Source: Candidatus Schekmanbacteria bacterium (GTDB lineage: Bacteria > CSSED10-310 > JACPHN01). Taken from it: a stretch of DNA of 64,000 bases. Positions within the stretch are counted from its first letter, which is position 1, and every line of letters starts with the position of its first letter. This document shows positions 9,720 through 18,321 of the stretch, in pieces. Location of the stretch: positions 1 to 64,000 of the forward strand of contig JACPHN010000012.1 of NCBI GenBank assembly GCA_016188575.1, read 5' to 3'. The notes beneath the pieces are model-generated. The model was given only the letters and a program-made list of their open reading frames with translations, was not told the origin of the DNA and made no database searches. The position numbers were made by a program, and so were the translations under genes.

Positions 9720-11087
9720 ATGTGGGGACGTAGCGCACTTGTAATTTCTATTGGTTTCCTTTTGTTCCTGTCCGCCGTTAGAAACCTGGACGCCGCTCCT
9801 CTCGACGCCCGGTTCACCTACCAGGGGTACCTCACGGACGGCGGCCTCGCCGCCAACGGAGCCTACGATCTGACGTTTTCGCTGTTCGACGCGAGCGCGG
9901 ACGGGAACCAGATCGCTTCCACCGTCACCGTGGCCGATGTGACCGTCACAAATGGCACCTTCTCGACGGCGCTCGATTTCGGCGCCGGCGCGTTCACGGG
10001 TGATGAGCGCTTCCTGGAAATCGCCGTCAGACAGGGCGCAAGCTCGGGAGCATACACCCCACTTTCGCCGCGCCATCGACTGGATGCCACGCCCCACGCT
10101 CAGTTTGCCATCTCGGCCAACAGTGTGCCGTGGAGCGGCGTATCCGGCGTGCCAGCGGACCTGGCCGACGGTGACAATGACACGACCTACGCCGCTGGCC
10201 AGGGGTTGGCTCTGTCCGCAGGTGAGCTCAGCGCGTCGTTCGGCGGCACCGGCAGCGCGACCTCCGTGGCGCGCAGTGACCACGACCACGCCGGTACCTA
10301 CGCGGACTCCGGTCACGATCACGACGCGAGCTACTACACGGAGACCGAGCTCAACACCAGTGGAGCTGGAGGCCAGGTGCACTGGAACAATCTCACCAGC
10401 GTGCCGTCCGGCCTTGCCGACGGCGACCAGGACACCACGTATTCGGCGGGCAACGGACTGACTTTGACCGGCACGACGTTCGCCGTCAGCTTTGCCGGCA
10501 CCGGCGCCGCCACTACTGCCGCGCGCAGCGACCACGACCACAACTCCAGCTACTATACGGAGTCCGAGTCCGATTCACGCTTTGTCAACGCGACCGGCGA
10601 CACCATGACGGGTAACCTCACGGTTCCAAAGGTGGCCTATTCCACTCCCCGCACGTGCTACTTTTCCGTCAGCGGTGAGCACTTCGTCACGTGGACGAAT
10701 TCCAACTACAGCAGTGGCGGTGGGAACGGCGGCGCGAACGGCCTGACGGGCCAGGATCACCTCGTCGCCGCGGCAAGCTTCCCGCAAGGTGCGGTGATAA
10801 CACAGCTCAAGCTCTACTACTACGATACGAGCGCTAATAATAATTTGACTGGTCGTCTGCTGTGCCTCTATTTTACAGGAGGGTACTCAATCCCAGCCAC
10901 TGCTTATAGCTCAGGCTCCACTGGCTATGGTTCAAGCAGTACTGCGGCACCTTATACTATAGATAACACTGTACAGGCATGCTCCGTCGATGTTTTTCCT
11001 ACCAGCGGAAACTGGGATGATGGAGGGAGCTATTCTCTAAAAGTCATGGGCGCCGTCATTACGTATACTGTATCCGAGGCGGACTAG
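9720..11087 (+). CDS. Secreted tail-fibre-like repeat protein
   Basis: A 455-residue exported protein of unknown function. A signal peptide (about 1-25) is followed by a beta-rich N-terminal domain (ARFTYQGYL...), then two imperfect copies of a module of roughly 70-90 residues, each with an ADGDxDTTY segment, a GxGLxL stretch and SDHDH...SYYTE. The histidine-rich SDHDH pattern resembles phage tail-fibre/collar repeats. The C-terminal domain (from about residue 300) contains QLKLYYYDTSANNN and is rich in Ser/Gly/Tyr. DNA from about 10800 to 11087 is visibly more AT-rich than the rest, suggesting a separately acquired module. The ATG at 9720 has GGGAG 3 nt upstream. No other phage genes surround it, so an adhesin or surface-filament role is as likely as a phage origin. 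Confidence 0.8.
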   Translation: MWGRSALVISIGFLLFLSAVRNLDAAPLDARFTYQGYLTDGGLAANGAYDLTFSLFDASADGNQIASTVTVADVTVTNGTFSTALDFGAGAFTGDERFLEIAVRQGASSGAYTPLSPRHRLDATPHAQFAISANSVPWSGVSGVPADLADGDNDTTYAAGQGLALSAGELSASFGGTGSATSVARSDHDHAGTYADSGHDHDASYYTETELNTSGAGGQVHWNNLTSVPSGLADGDQDTTYSAGNGLTLTGTTFAVSFAGTGAATTAARSDHDHNSSYYTESESDSRFVNATGDTMTGNLTVPKVAYSTPRTCYFSVSGEHFVTWTNSNYSSGGGNGGANGLTGQDHLVAAASFPQGAVITQLKLYYYDTSANNNLTGRLLCLYFTGGYSIPATAYSSGSTGYGSSSTAAPYTIDNTVQACSVDVFPTSGNWDDGGSYSLKVMGAVITYTVSEAD

Positions 11088-11114
11088 GCAATTCTTGAAG
11101 GCATTAACGAGGAC

Positions 11115-11152
11115 GATGGTTACGGCTGAGCCCTGCCGTGACCATCCTTTCT
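11115..11152 (+). terminator. Hairpin terminator candidate
   Basis: GATGGTTACGGC and GCCGTGACCATC pair over 12 positions with one mismatch around an 8-nt loop, followed by CTTTCT. It sits 27 bp after the stop of the tail-fibre-like gene and before the DUF3060 gene. The T run is short, so termination strength is uncertain. Confidence 0.5.
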
Positions 11153-11192
11153 GAAGTCGCTTGCTGAGTAGGGCGAGTAAGGAGGCTGAGCA

Positions 11193-11726
11193 ATGAAGAG
11201 CTCACGAAATTTCCCGTCAGTGTTACTTGTGCTGAGTGTTTTTCTGGCTGTTGCCGCCGCGGCTACTGCTTTTGCATCCGACACTACGGAGATCAAGACT
11301 GATCAGGGTGCGCAGGTGCAGGTGTCGGAGGATGGAAGCGTAAATCTCAGCGCCGGTGGGAACCAGGTCAAAGTGGACGCTGGAAGCGTCGAATTGTCCG
11401 GCGATAGCGAGGCTCCGGCGACCAGCACGGGCGCGGGCGCAACTCTGGCCATCGACGGCACGGGCAAGAAAATCGTCCATACATGTGACGCAACTCACGC
11501 TCGGGCGATCGAGCTGTCGGGCTCAGGTCAGGCCCTCGAGCTCAAAGGCGAGTGTGAGCGGCTTGAAGTTTCGGGCACCAACAACACAGTGACCGCGGAG
11601 GCGCTGGGCGCGATCGAAGTGTCCGGAGTCGCCAACAAGGTCGCCTACAAGAAGGGCCTGGCGGAAAAGCTGCCGAAGATCGAGCAGTCCGGCTTGAATA
11701 ACTCAGTGACGCAAATCACGGAGTAG
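11193..11726 (+). CDS. DUF3060-type secreted protein
   Basis: A 177-residue protein with a signal peptide cleaved near AFA/SD (residue 28). The C-terminal half carries the DUF3060 pattern: HTCDATHARAIELSGSG, then LKGECERLEVSGTNNTV and IEVSGVANKV, i.e. short beta strands repeating with SG(x)NN turns. Such proteins are small envelope or secreted beta-sheet proteins of unknown biochemical role. A strong GGAGG stands 7 nt before the ATG. It stands alone, convergent with the patatin gene. Confidence 0.8.
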   Translation: MKSSRNFPSVLLVLSVFLAVAAAATAFASDTTEIKTDQGAQVQVSEDGSVNLSAGGNQVKVDAGSVELSGDSEAPATSTGAGATLAIDGTGKKIVHTCDATHARAIELSGSGQALELKGECERLEVSGTNNTVTAEALGAIEVSGVANKVAYKKGLAEKLPKIEQSGLNNSVTQITE

Positions 11727-11820
11727 CGCCGCCGGCGGCACTGCGACCTGCGCACGGTCGCGAGGACGCTGGCAAGCAGAGGTGGAGACGGCGAGTCGTC
11801 CCGGCGCAGCAGGCGCGGGA

Positions 11821-12993
11821 TCACTCGTCGAATTCGTGGCCGTCCACTTCCACTCCCGTGGCCAGCCATCGCTTGGCCGCCTCGCGGCCTGCTTCATACA
11901 TGGCTGTCATCGCCTCTCGCTCGAAGTAGAGATACGATCCGGCGTCGAATAGATAACCGGGTCGCGGGCGAATCTCGCGGAAAAGATTAACGCGATCGAG
12001 GCTTAGCTCGGGAACCAGCGCCGCCAGTGCGTTTCGGTCCAGCAATAGCTTCCGATCGATATTGTACGCGTTTTCCAGAAACGCATCCGCCAGGCGCTCA
12101 ATGGCCCCGCCGAAGGTTGCCAGCGAGTCGCCGTTCTTGTGCTCGCGAACTGTGACCAGTACGGGGACGATACGCCGGGCGCCGAGCGATACCGCCGGGG
12201 CCAGCGGGGTATTCACCAGGAGGCCGCCATCCCAAAGCTCCCGCCGGCCAATCCTTACGGGATTGAAGAGAACCGGAATCGAGGCACTTGCAATGATCAT
12301 GTCGAGCGAGATCGTTGGGCTGTAGAGGTAGTGCCGGGCAGCGGCCGCATCGCGTTTCTTGGGCGGGTAGTTGACGATGCGGACGACGCCGCCGTCTTTG
12401 GCGTCCACCGTGTTGATGGCCAGTCGTGTCGTCGTTTGCTTCAGCTCAGGAGCGCCAATGGCGCGCTGCAACCGAATCCGCAGCTCATCCGTATTGAACA
12501 GGTACGAAGCGCGGATGTGCTCGAGAATGAAGCTGATCGTGTCGAAGCGCGCCGTCATGAGATATTGGAGCAGCAGCGCGCAACACTCGCTCGGCAAGTA
12601 CCATCGGTGCTTCGCGAACAGCCGGCGCAGAATCGATATCTCGCGGGCACGCTTGCTGAGCGGGCGCGTGGGTTCGATGAGCAAGACCTCCTTCAGCGCT
12701 TGGAGGAGGGTGGCGAAGAAGGAGTGATTGGCGATCACCGGCGGGTCGTCGGCCAGCTCAAGCCAGAAGCTCAGCATCTGGTCCGGATCAAGGCCGGCGG
12801 CGATAAGCGCGCCGTTCAGGGCTCCGGCCGAGGTCCCACTCACCACTTCAGGCGCCCTCTCCAGACCCCGGGGATCGCGGCGCAAGACTTCGTACACGCC
12901 GACCTGAAACGCCCCCCGTGCGCCACCACCGGACAAGACCAGACCGATCGGCTGGTCTTCGTTTGCTCGCAAGTCCACATCCGCCTGGCGCAT
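11821..12993 (-). CDS. Patatin-like phospholipase
   Basis: A 390-residue patatin-family lipid acyl hydrolase. The oxyanion-hole motif GGGARGAFQ lies near residue 23, the nucleophile serine in GTSAG near residue 55, and the aspartate of the Ser-Asp dyad in WDGG near residue 255. No signal peptide or N-terminal membrane segment is visible, so a cytoplasmic or type-secreted enzyme is possible. The ATG at 12993 is chosen over upstream in-frame starts because AGGAGG sits 8 nt before it. Members hydrolyse phospholipids or lipid esters; substrate cannot be read from sequence. Confidence 0.92.
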   Translation of the reverse strand: MRQADVDLRANEDQPIGLVLSGGGARGAFQVGVYEVLRRDPRGLERAPEVVSGTSAGALNGALIAAGLDPDQMLSFWLELADDPPVIANHSFFATLLQALKEVLLIEPTRPLSKRAREISILRRLFAKHRWYLPSECCALLLQYLMTARFDTISFILEHIRASYLFNTDELRIRLQRAIGAPELKQTTTRLAINTVDAKDGGVVRIVNYPPKKRDAAAARHYLYSPTISLDMIIASASIPVLFNPVRIGRRELWDGGLLVNTPLAPAVSLGARRIVPVLVTVREHKNGDSLATFGGAIERLADAFLENAYNIDRKLLLDRNALAALVPELSLDRVNLFREIRPRPGYLFDAGSYLYFEREAMTAMYEAGREAAKRWLATGVEVDGHEFDE

Positions 12994-13170
12994 CCGTTGT
13001 GCCTCCTCCGCTTCTCTGCCCAACCGTGGGAACGCCACCTCAGCCGCACTGTATATACCGCGCACCTCGGACCCAGCCGTCTACGATACATCGCCGCGCC
13101 GCTCCCGGCAAGGAGGCTTGGCGGCGATCATGGTCGCGCCAAGCAGCGCGGTTGTCGCAAAGCCGTGGAG

Positions 13171-13431
13171 TCAGGCCACCGTCAAGACCGGCCGCGCATT
13201 GCGCCAGTACCCGCAGACGACGCGGTCGCAATATGCCACGTGGGTCTCTCCGCTCGCGTCGCGCGCGACGGCCAGAATGCTTACCCCGCACGCGGGGCAC
13301 CGCTCGGTGGATGCGAGGCCGCTCGCGCCGGTGCGCGCGGCGTGCTCGAGCGATAGCCTCCAGAAGTACTGAATCCGCAGGCGGTTCAGCGTCCTCGCTT
13401 CGAATAGGCTTCGTTGTGAGTATCGCACCAT
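13171..13431 (-). CDS. Small cysteine-containing protein
   Basis: An 86-residue frame on the minus strand. Its C-terminal half has CPACG (about 45-49) and a second cysteine pair in YCDRVVCG, spaced like a small zinc ribbon. The N-terminal half is basic and aromatic (LNRLRIQYFWRLSLEH). The start at 13431 is a guess: no good ribosome site is present and the frame stays open upstream. It lies between the patatin and EF-hand genes on the same strand. Treated as a hypothetical gene of low to moderate certainty. Confidence 0.4.
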   Translation of the reverse strand: MVRYSQRSLFEARTLNRLRIQYFWRLSLEHAARTGASGLASTERCPACGVSILAVARDASGETHVAYCDRVVCGYWRNARPVLTVA

Positions 13432-13531
13432 CGTTTTCGAACCGGACTTGCTGCAGAGGCCGGCAAAAGCGTAGCATTGCTGGGCACACGAAATCCAGCC
13501 GGCCACGCGACCGTCACCGGCTGGCAGCAGC

Positions 13532-14521
13532 CTAGATGGAGGAGGGGGCATGCAGACTCCGCCGCTTTGCAATCTGTGTGACCGCGGCGTACCATTCTGA
13601 CCACGAGAGCGTGCGATTCGCGACACTCGCGCCGCGCTGATCGGTGTCAACGGCATCCAGGGCAAGCCGCGCCGCCAATTGGGCCACGAGCTCTCGATGA
13701 GCGACCTTGGTGGGAAGCTGTCGATGGGCACTGTCGCGAAGCTCCTTGAACGAGAGGCGGCCGTCTCGATTCGCCGCATCGATCCGGTCGAACTGGCGCC
13801 GCGCCGCCGCACGCACCTGCTCAACGGAGGATGTCTTCCCAACTCCGGGCGCCAGCGTTTGCAGGATGCGTAGCTCAAACGTTTGAAATTCGTTCCAGGT
13901 GACCCGGCCGTCGCCGTTCTTGTCCAGCTCTTTCAGCAGCGCCGCCGCCGCGCCATCCAACTTCTTCCCGCGAAACCATTCTCCCTCAGCGAAGCGAAGA
14001 TCTCGATCGAGATACCGGCGCAGCTCGGCAAGGCCAAAGGTCTGATTTGCGGTTTTCGCTCCGCGCGAGCCGGCCCCAAGAATCCTGTTGAAAACTCGTC
14101 CTACTGGACCATTGACGGACTGTCCGGGATTGGTCGTGGCACAGTTTCCACTCACCGATTGAGGCTCCCCAGCGCTTTCGGGTGCTCTGGCGGGCTCGCC
14201 GCTGGCTGGTGTCGAGCCGGAGCTTTCCTTCTCGAGCCGCGACCCGGCCACCGGCGTGGGGCGTGAGGACCGGGCTGCCAGGGCGCTGACATCGACAGCA
14301 TGCCGCTGGGCGGCTGCGTTCGCAGCGGCCCCGTGCGGCCTGCCAACAGCAGTGAGCAGCCCAAGCTGCTCTCGCTGCTGAGGGAGCGCAGCGTCCTCCC
14401 TGATCAGCTCCACGCCGGCGGCGGTGAGTGGCGCGATGCCCCTGATGGGCTCCGGCGACACGGGTTCCTCGCCAATACGATGATAGTAGTGTCCTGCGGC
14501 AGTGATGGCACGAGTGATCAT
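13532..14521 (-). CDS. EF-hand domain protein
   Basis: A 329-residue protein whose C-terminal half contains EF-hand-like calcium loops: DKNGDGRVTWNEF (canonical DxNxDG...E), DAANRDGRLSFKEL (good) and a third degenerate loop, DTDQRGASVANRTLSWSEW. The first 130 residues are low-complexity (Ala, Pro, Ser, Glu). No clear signal peptide. The ATG at 14521 is preferred because GGAG lies 7 nt upstream; an ATG two codons earlier and a GTG at 14596 are in frame. Probably a calcium-binding or calcium-sensor protein; partner unknown. Confidence 0.75.
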   Translation of the reverse strand: MITRAITAAGHYYHRIGEEPVSPEPIRGIAPLTAAGVELIREDAALPQQREQLGLLTAVGRPHGAAANAAAQRHAVDVSALAARSSRPTPVAGSRLEKESSGSTPASGEPARAPESAGEPQSVSGNCATTNPGQSVNGPVGRVFNRILGAGSRGAKTANQTFGLAELRRYLDRDLRFAEGEWFRGKKLDGAAAALLKELDKNGDGRVTWNEFQTFELRILQTLAPGVGKTSSVEQVRAAARRQFDRIDAANRDGRLSFKELRDSAHRQLPTKVAHRELVAQLAARLALDAVDTDQRGASVANRTLSWSEWYAAVTQIAKRRSLHAPSSI

Positions 14522-14731
14522 CTTCATGCTCCGTGGTGATGACAGTTTGCTCGCGGTTTCTGGGGGGATTACGACAGAGGTCGGTGGCGTATTCACAGGG
14601 TCGCGTCTTGGTCAGCGACACTCAGGGCCGAGGCAATGGACAGACGCTTGACTTCGGCCGCAGGCAAGCCATACGAATGGCCAGCAAGGTGACGCGACCT
14701 CGTGTCTGCCCCCCTTTTTTCCGGAAGTGCA

Positions 14732-15328
14732 ATGGTTCGCGGTGGTTTCATGGAAACGCAGTGGAAATGTGGACGTGTACATATCCTGGCGGCCATAGCA
14801 GCGGCACTTGCCGCCGCGGCGCTCATGACCCCGGAACCGGAGCAGAGCGCGCTGACGGCGTGGTTTTTCCCGGGTGCCCCCGGCGCCAGCGCATCTCCTT
14901 CCGCTCGGCGCGTTTCCGGCTCCGCTGGCTACCGGGAGCTGCGCGGCGCGCTACTGGCGCAACTTGATCGGCTACCGGTCAAGGAGCAGGACGGTAGCGA
15001 GCGACCTGTCGTGCTGAGCCCGACCGCGATCGCCGGCGATTACGTCGGCGTTGTCGCGCCGCCGCTGAGCGGCCAGACTGCGCAGCAGCAGCTCGAGGCA
15101 CTGGATGAGATGACCGCTGCACCGATCGAGAAGCTCATTTCGCTGTTTCCGGATCTGCGCGAGTCGGGTGACGGCACCGCGGCCGACCGCGAAGTGATGG
15201 CGCGAGCGCGGGTAGCGGCTCTCGTAGCGTTGCTCGAGCTTGACGGCCACCGCACCCGGGCGGCGCGGGCAAGTGGCTTCGAGCCGCGCGAAGCCGTAGC
15301 CGGCACCGGCAACTCCCCGCCGCAATAA
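14732..15328 (+). CDS. Hypothetical membrane-anchored protein
   Basis: About 198 residues. An N-terminal hydrophobic segment (HILAAIAAALAAAALM) acts as signal or anchor; the remainder is a soluble, helix-rich region with AQLDRLPVKEQDG and PIEKLISLFPDLRESG. No family recognised. The start is uncertain: ATGs at 14732 and 14750 are both possible, and an in-frame start at 14702 exists. It is divergent from the EF-hand gene. Confidence 0.55.
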   Translation: MVRGGFMETQWKCGRVHILAAIAAALAAAALMTPEPEQSALTAWFFPGAPGASASPSARRVSGSAGYRELRGALLAQLDRLPVKEQDGSERPVVLSPTAIAGDYVGVVAPPLSGQTAQQQLEALDEMTAAPIEKLISLFPDLRESGDGTAADREVMARARVAALVALLELDGHRTRAARASGFEPREAVAGTGNSPPQ

Positions 15329-15387
15329 GGCCAATGGCGCCAGCGCGCCGCCTTGGCGGGCGATCGGAAGGCTCCCGGATTCGTCAC

Positions 15388-15500
15388 CTGCAGGCTGTGC
15401 GAAAAGCACATCACGAAGACGCCGCACCTCACCTCCCCCCGCACGCGGAGGGAGGGTGGGGGGCGCTGAGGCGCAGATGCGGACCGGCGGTGGATCCAGG
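15388..15500 (+). repeat. Dispersed intergenic repeat, copy A (degenerate left end)
   Basis: About 113 bp alignable by eye with copies at 40202-40330 and 49987-50118. It shares CTGCA at the left, then CATCACGAAGAC, a C-rich/G-rich central hairpin (CACCTCCCCCCGC against GCGGAGGGAGGGTG), and GGCGGTGGAT at the right end. The left terminal inverted repeat seen in the other copies is poorly preserved. Confidence 0.65.
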
Positions 15501-15515
15501 GAGCTTCGGGTCTCC

Positions 15516-15544
15516 TTGACACCAGCCTCATCCGGTGGTATAAT
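15516..15544 (+). promoter_or_regulatory. Consensus sigma-70 promoter
   Basis: TTGACA at 15516-15521 and TATAAT at 15539-15544 are both perfect consensus hexamers with a 17-bp spacer. Transcription should begin near 15551. It begins immediately after repeat copy A and reads into a leader of about 195 nt before the rsgA frame. Such a perfect housekeeping promoter is unique in this window. Confidence 0.8.
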
Positions 15545-15616
15545 CGAGTTTATTCTCGCGTAGCTTTCATCTGCTACGCCCCGCATGACCTCATACCTCG
15601 GGAAAGGAGGCTGTTT

Positions 15617-15676
15617 ATGGTGCGCAGAGAATATGCAGGATTCGCCCCCAGCCTCGTATCGAGGTCGGTGCGCTAA
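15617..15676 (+). CDS. 19-codon leader ORF
   Basis: ATG at 15617 with AAAGGAGG ending 6 nt upstream, a near-perfect ribosome site, encoding MVRREYAGFAPSLVSRSVR and stopping at TAA 15674-15676. It lies in the leader between the consensus promoter and rsgA. Flanking the ORF are hairpins CGTAGC/GCTACG (15558-15577) and CCCAC/GTGGG followed by GGAAT/ATTCC (about 15689-15720). It could be a leader peptide, a translated small protein, or a ribosome-site-like sequence in a structured RNA. No known riboswitch core was recognised. Confidence 0.4.
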   Translation: MVRREYAGFAPSLVSRSVR

Positions 15677-15745
15677 CCGGGGTCTTGCGCCCACTGATGC
15701 GGTGGGAATACACATTCCGGTTCGCGGCTCCGGCTTTCGCCATTC

Positions 15746-16860
15746 ATGACATGTTCGCTGAACCGGAGTGTACTCGAATTGGATCTCACCAATCTGGGCT
15801 GGTGCCCGCAGTTTTGCTCGCAGTTCGACACCTTTCGCGCTGAAGGATTCCTCCCGGCGCGGATTGGGTGTGAGTATCAGCACATCTACACCATTTTCAG
15901 TGACGCCGGCATCCTCTCCGCGCGCGTCTCGGGCCGCTTCCGTCATCGCGCCGATGATCGCTCGGATTTTCCCGTAGTCGGCGATTGGGTTGCGGTCGAG
16001 CTCTCGAGCCTCCGCGATCAAGCAACCATCCATGCGACTCTACCGCGGCGAACTTCCGTTTGCCGAAAAGTCGCGCCGGCAACGTGACCGATCGCCAGGT
16101 CATCGTCGCCAACATCGACGTGCTTTTCATCGTCTGCGCACTCGACTTCGACTTCAACATCAGAAGGATCGAGCGATATCTCGCCGTTGCCCGCGAAAGT
16201 GGCGCCGAGCCTGTCGTCGTCCTCAACAAGGCCGACCTCGTCGCCGACCCGGCCGCATTCGTGCAAAAGGTCTCGCAGACCGCTCCCGAAGCGCCGGTTC
16301 TCGTCATGTCCGCCCTGGAGGGAGCGGGAATCGACCAGCTTGGTCACTACTTGAGCCGTGGCAAGACCGGTGCTCTGCTCGGATCGTCGGGCGTTGGAAA
16401 ATCGACCATCCTCAACAGCATGATGGGGCTGGAGCTTCAGGAAACCAACTCCGTGCGGAGCTCGGATGGGCGCGGCCGCCACACCACCACGTCGCGCGCC
16501 CTCGTGCCCTTGCAAAACGGCGGTGCCATCATCGACAACCCGGGCATGCGGGAAGTTCAAGTGTGGTGCGAAGACGAGAGCATAGACGCCGTCTTCGACG
16601 ACATCGAGGCGCTCTCCGAGGACTGTCGATTCAGCGATTGCTCGCATACTGTCGAACCGGGGTGCGCGATTCTCGCCGCCGTGGGCGCCGGAGCAATCGA
16701 TGGGGAACGCCTCGGGAACTATCGGAAACTCCAGCGCGAAGCGGCGTTCCTGGCACGCCGCCAGGACCAGCGCGCAAGGCTGGACGAAAAAAGGCGTGTC
16801 AAGCAGATCACCAAGCGGTTCGAGCGCCGAGCTCGATCGGCCAACCGGGGCGGCGCGTAA
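15746..16860 (+). pseudogene. rsgA: Small-subunit maturation GTPase RsgA, frameshifted
   Basis: RsgA (YjeQ) is a circularly permuted GTPase acting in late 30S subunit assembly. The N-terminal OB domain (…PARI, SGRFRH, DFPVVGDWVAVE, ATLPRRTS) is read from ATG 15746 and stops at 16087. The GTPase part is read one frame over: NKAD (G4), MSALEG (G5), GSSGVGKST (G1), HTTTS (G2), DNPGM (G3), then the C-terminal zinc site CSHTVEPGC. Both halves together give the normal family length (about 372 codons). The frames would join by one base added or re-read near the A run at 16066-16069. This is either an assembly/sequencing error, a real broken gene, or a slip site; the intact downstream domain with all motifs favours error or recent mutation. 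Confidence 0.88.
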
Positions 16861-17067
16861 GCACCGCCGGCCGCTAGCCCGCCGGTGGACGCCCCGCGCC
16901 GCCGGCGGCCCCGGCGGCTGCCGATCGCCGGTCACATACGGGGCCGGCTTCCCCAAGCGATGCAGCACGGACAACAGTTGCGCCTTGGCACCCGATAACT
17001 GTTCCGAAAATACCCCGCTCGTAAACGCGAGAGAAAAGCCACGCCAGGCGAGGAAAGGAATCTACCG

Positions 17068-18273
17068 ATGACCATGCGCGTCACGGAGACCGGGCACTCA
17101 TACGATTTTCCACCAACGACCCAAGCCCCGATCCACATTGTCCGGCGCGGCGAAACCCTGTCGGGCATCGCACGCGAGCACGGCACCACCTGGCAGGAGC
17201 TCGCGCGGTTCAACAACTTCCCCGATCCCAATCATATCGTCGCGGGTCAGGCCATCCGCATTCCGGAGACGGTCCGCGGCTCGACCCAGCTCGACGACGC
17301 GCCGGCTCTGGCGCGCCGCCCAACCACGGACGGTTACGAGACCGCCGCCTCCGACCGCTACGGCATTGCGGCTGCCGCTGCCGCAGAGGGCGGTGATGCC
17401 GGCGCCGTCCAGCACACCACGCTCAGACACGGGAGCCACTCAGCAGAAGTCACGCAAATGCAACTACGGCTCGCGGAGCTCGGCTTCCCTCCAGGGCCGG
17501 CGGATGGCGTTTTCGGACCGGAGACTCGCGCGGCCGTGCGTAGATTTCAGAAGGCGAATCTGCTTGCGGCCGACGGCGTCGTGGGACCGCTGACCTGGTC
17601 GGCTCTCGATGCGGGTCGCGCGGCCGCGCCGCCCGAGGCTTCGCCGACAGGGCCGACGGTACCAGCTCCGGCGCTTCCCATGGGCGGCTTTGACGGCTCG
17701 CACCCGGCGCGCGCGGTTAGCGGCGTGCGGCCGTGGCTTCCCGTCGACGCCCCACTCATCAATGGCGAGGGAGACCGTTCTGCGGCCAGCTACGATCAGG
17801 TCATCAATCAGTTCGGCGTCGGCAGAAACCGGCGCTACGAAGTCAATCAGCAAGGGCGCGACGACACGTACTGCAACATCTTCTCCTGGGATGTGACCCG
17901 CGCCATGGGCGCCGAGATTCCGCACTACGTGGATCGAGACGGTAACCCCATGACGCGCGAAGCGGCGCTGCGAACGCCCGGCTATCGCGAGCTGAGCGGC
18001 AATCGCACGGCGCGATGGCTCCGCGACCATGGCGAGGATCACGGCTGGCGAATCGTGACGGCAGAGGAGGCACAACGGCGCGCCAATCTCGGACACCCAA
18101 CCGTGGCAACCCGCGAGAACCCCTCGGGCGCCGGGCACATCGCCGTTGTCCGCCCCGGTGAGCTAACAGCAGACGGCCCTGCCATCGCACAGGCCGGCGG
18201 TCGCAACTTCAATCGGGGCCACGTCCGTGACGGCTTTCACGGCCGAGCTCCTGTCTACTATTCCCACGACTGA
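17068..18273 (+). CDS. LysM and peptidoglycan-binding protein with putative cysteine hydrolase domain
   Basis: A 401-residue protein. A LysM domain (about 22-68; HIVRRGETLSGIAREHGTTW) is followed by a PG_binding_1 domain (about 117-180; LRHGSHSAEVTQMQLRL, DGVFGPETRAAVRRFQ). The C-terminal domain (about 245-401) contains TYCNIFSWDVTRAMG and SGAGHIAVVRPG, a Cys...His arrangement like CHAP or NlpC/P60 amidases. No signal peptide is visible, so export would need another route, or the protein acts on lysis. Likely binds and may cleave peptidoglycan. AGGAAAGGA lies upstream of the ATG. Catalytic assignment is inference from motif spacing. Confidence 0.8.
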   Translation: MTMRVTETGHSYDFPPTTQAPIHIVRRGETLSGIAREHGTTWQELARFNNFPDPNHIVAGQAIRIPETVRGSTQLDDAPALARRPTTDGYETAASDRYGIAAAAAAEGGDAGAVQHTTLRHGSHSAEVTQMQLRLAELGFPPGPADGVFGPETRAAVRRFQKANLLAADGVVGPLTWSALDAGRAAAPPEASPTGPTVPAPALPMGGFDGSHPARAVSGVRPWLPVDAPLINGEGDRSAASYDQVINQFGVGRNRRYEVNQQGRDDTYCNIFSWDVTRAMGAEIPHYVDRDGNPMTREAALRTPGYRELSGNRTARWLRDHGEDHGWRIVTAEEAQRRANLGHPTVATRENPSGAGHIAVVRPGELTADGPAIAQAGGRNFNRGHVRDGFHGRAPVYYSHD

Positions 18274-18321
18274 CGCACCACCGGCGACATCGCCGCTACC
18301 TCAGCGCCCCTGACTCCGCTC

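Noticed and set aside
9720-11087. Prophage remnant because of tail-fibre repeats
   Set aside because: No integrase, capsid, tail or lysis genes flank it; a signal peptide suggests a bacterial surface protein.
12139-13356. Plus-strand frame of about 405 codons across the patatin gene
   Set aside because: Antisense shadow of patatin, which carries GGGARG and GTSAG motifs.
15690-15725. Cobalamin-riboswitch-like CCACTG...GGGAA string
   Set aside because: Only one short block resembles the consensus; the rest of the riboswitch core is absent.
14972-16033. A long minus-strand frame over the rsgA leader and OB domain
   Set aside because: It runs antisense through two coding regions and the repeat; no motifs and no ribosome site.
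16973-17003. AACAGTT...AACTGTT inverted repeat upstream of the LysM gene
   Set aside because: Seven-bp arms separated by 17 bp are expected by chance in a window of this size and no regulator links to it.
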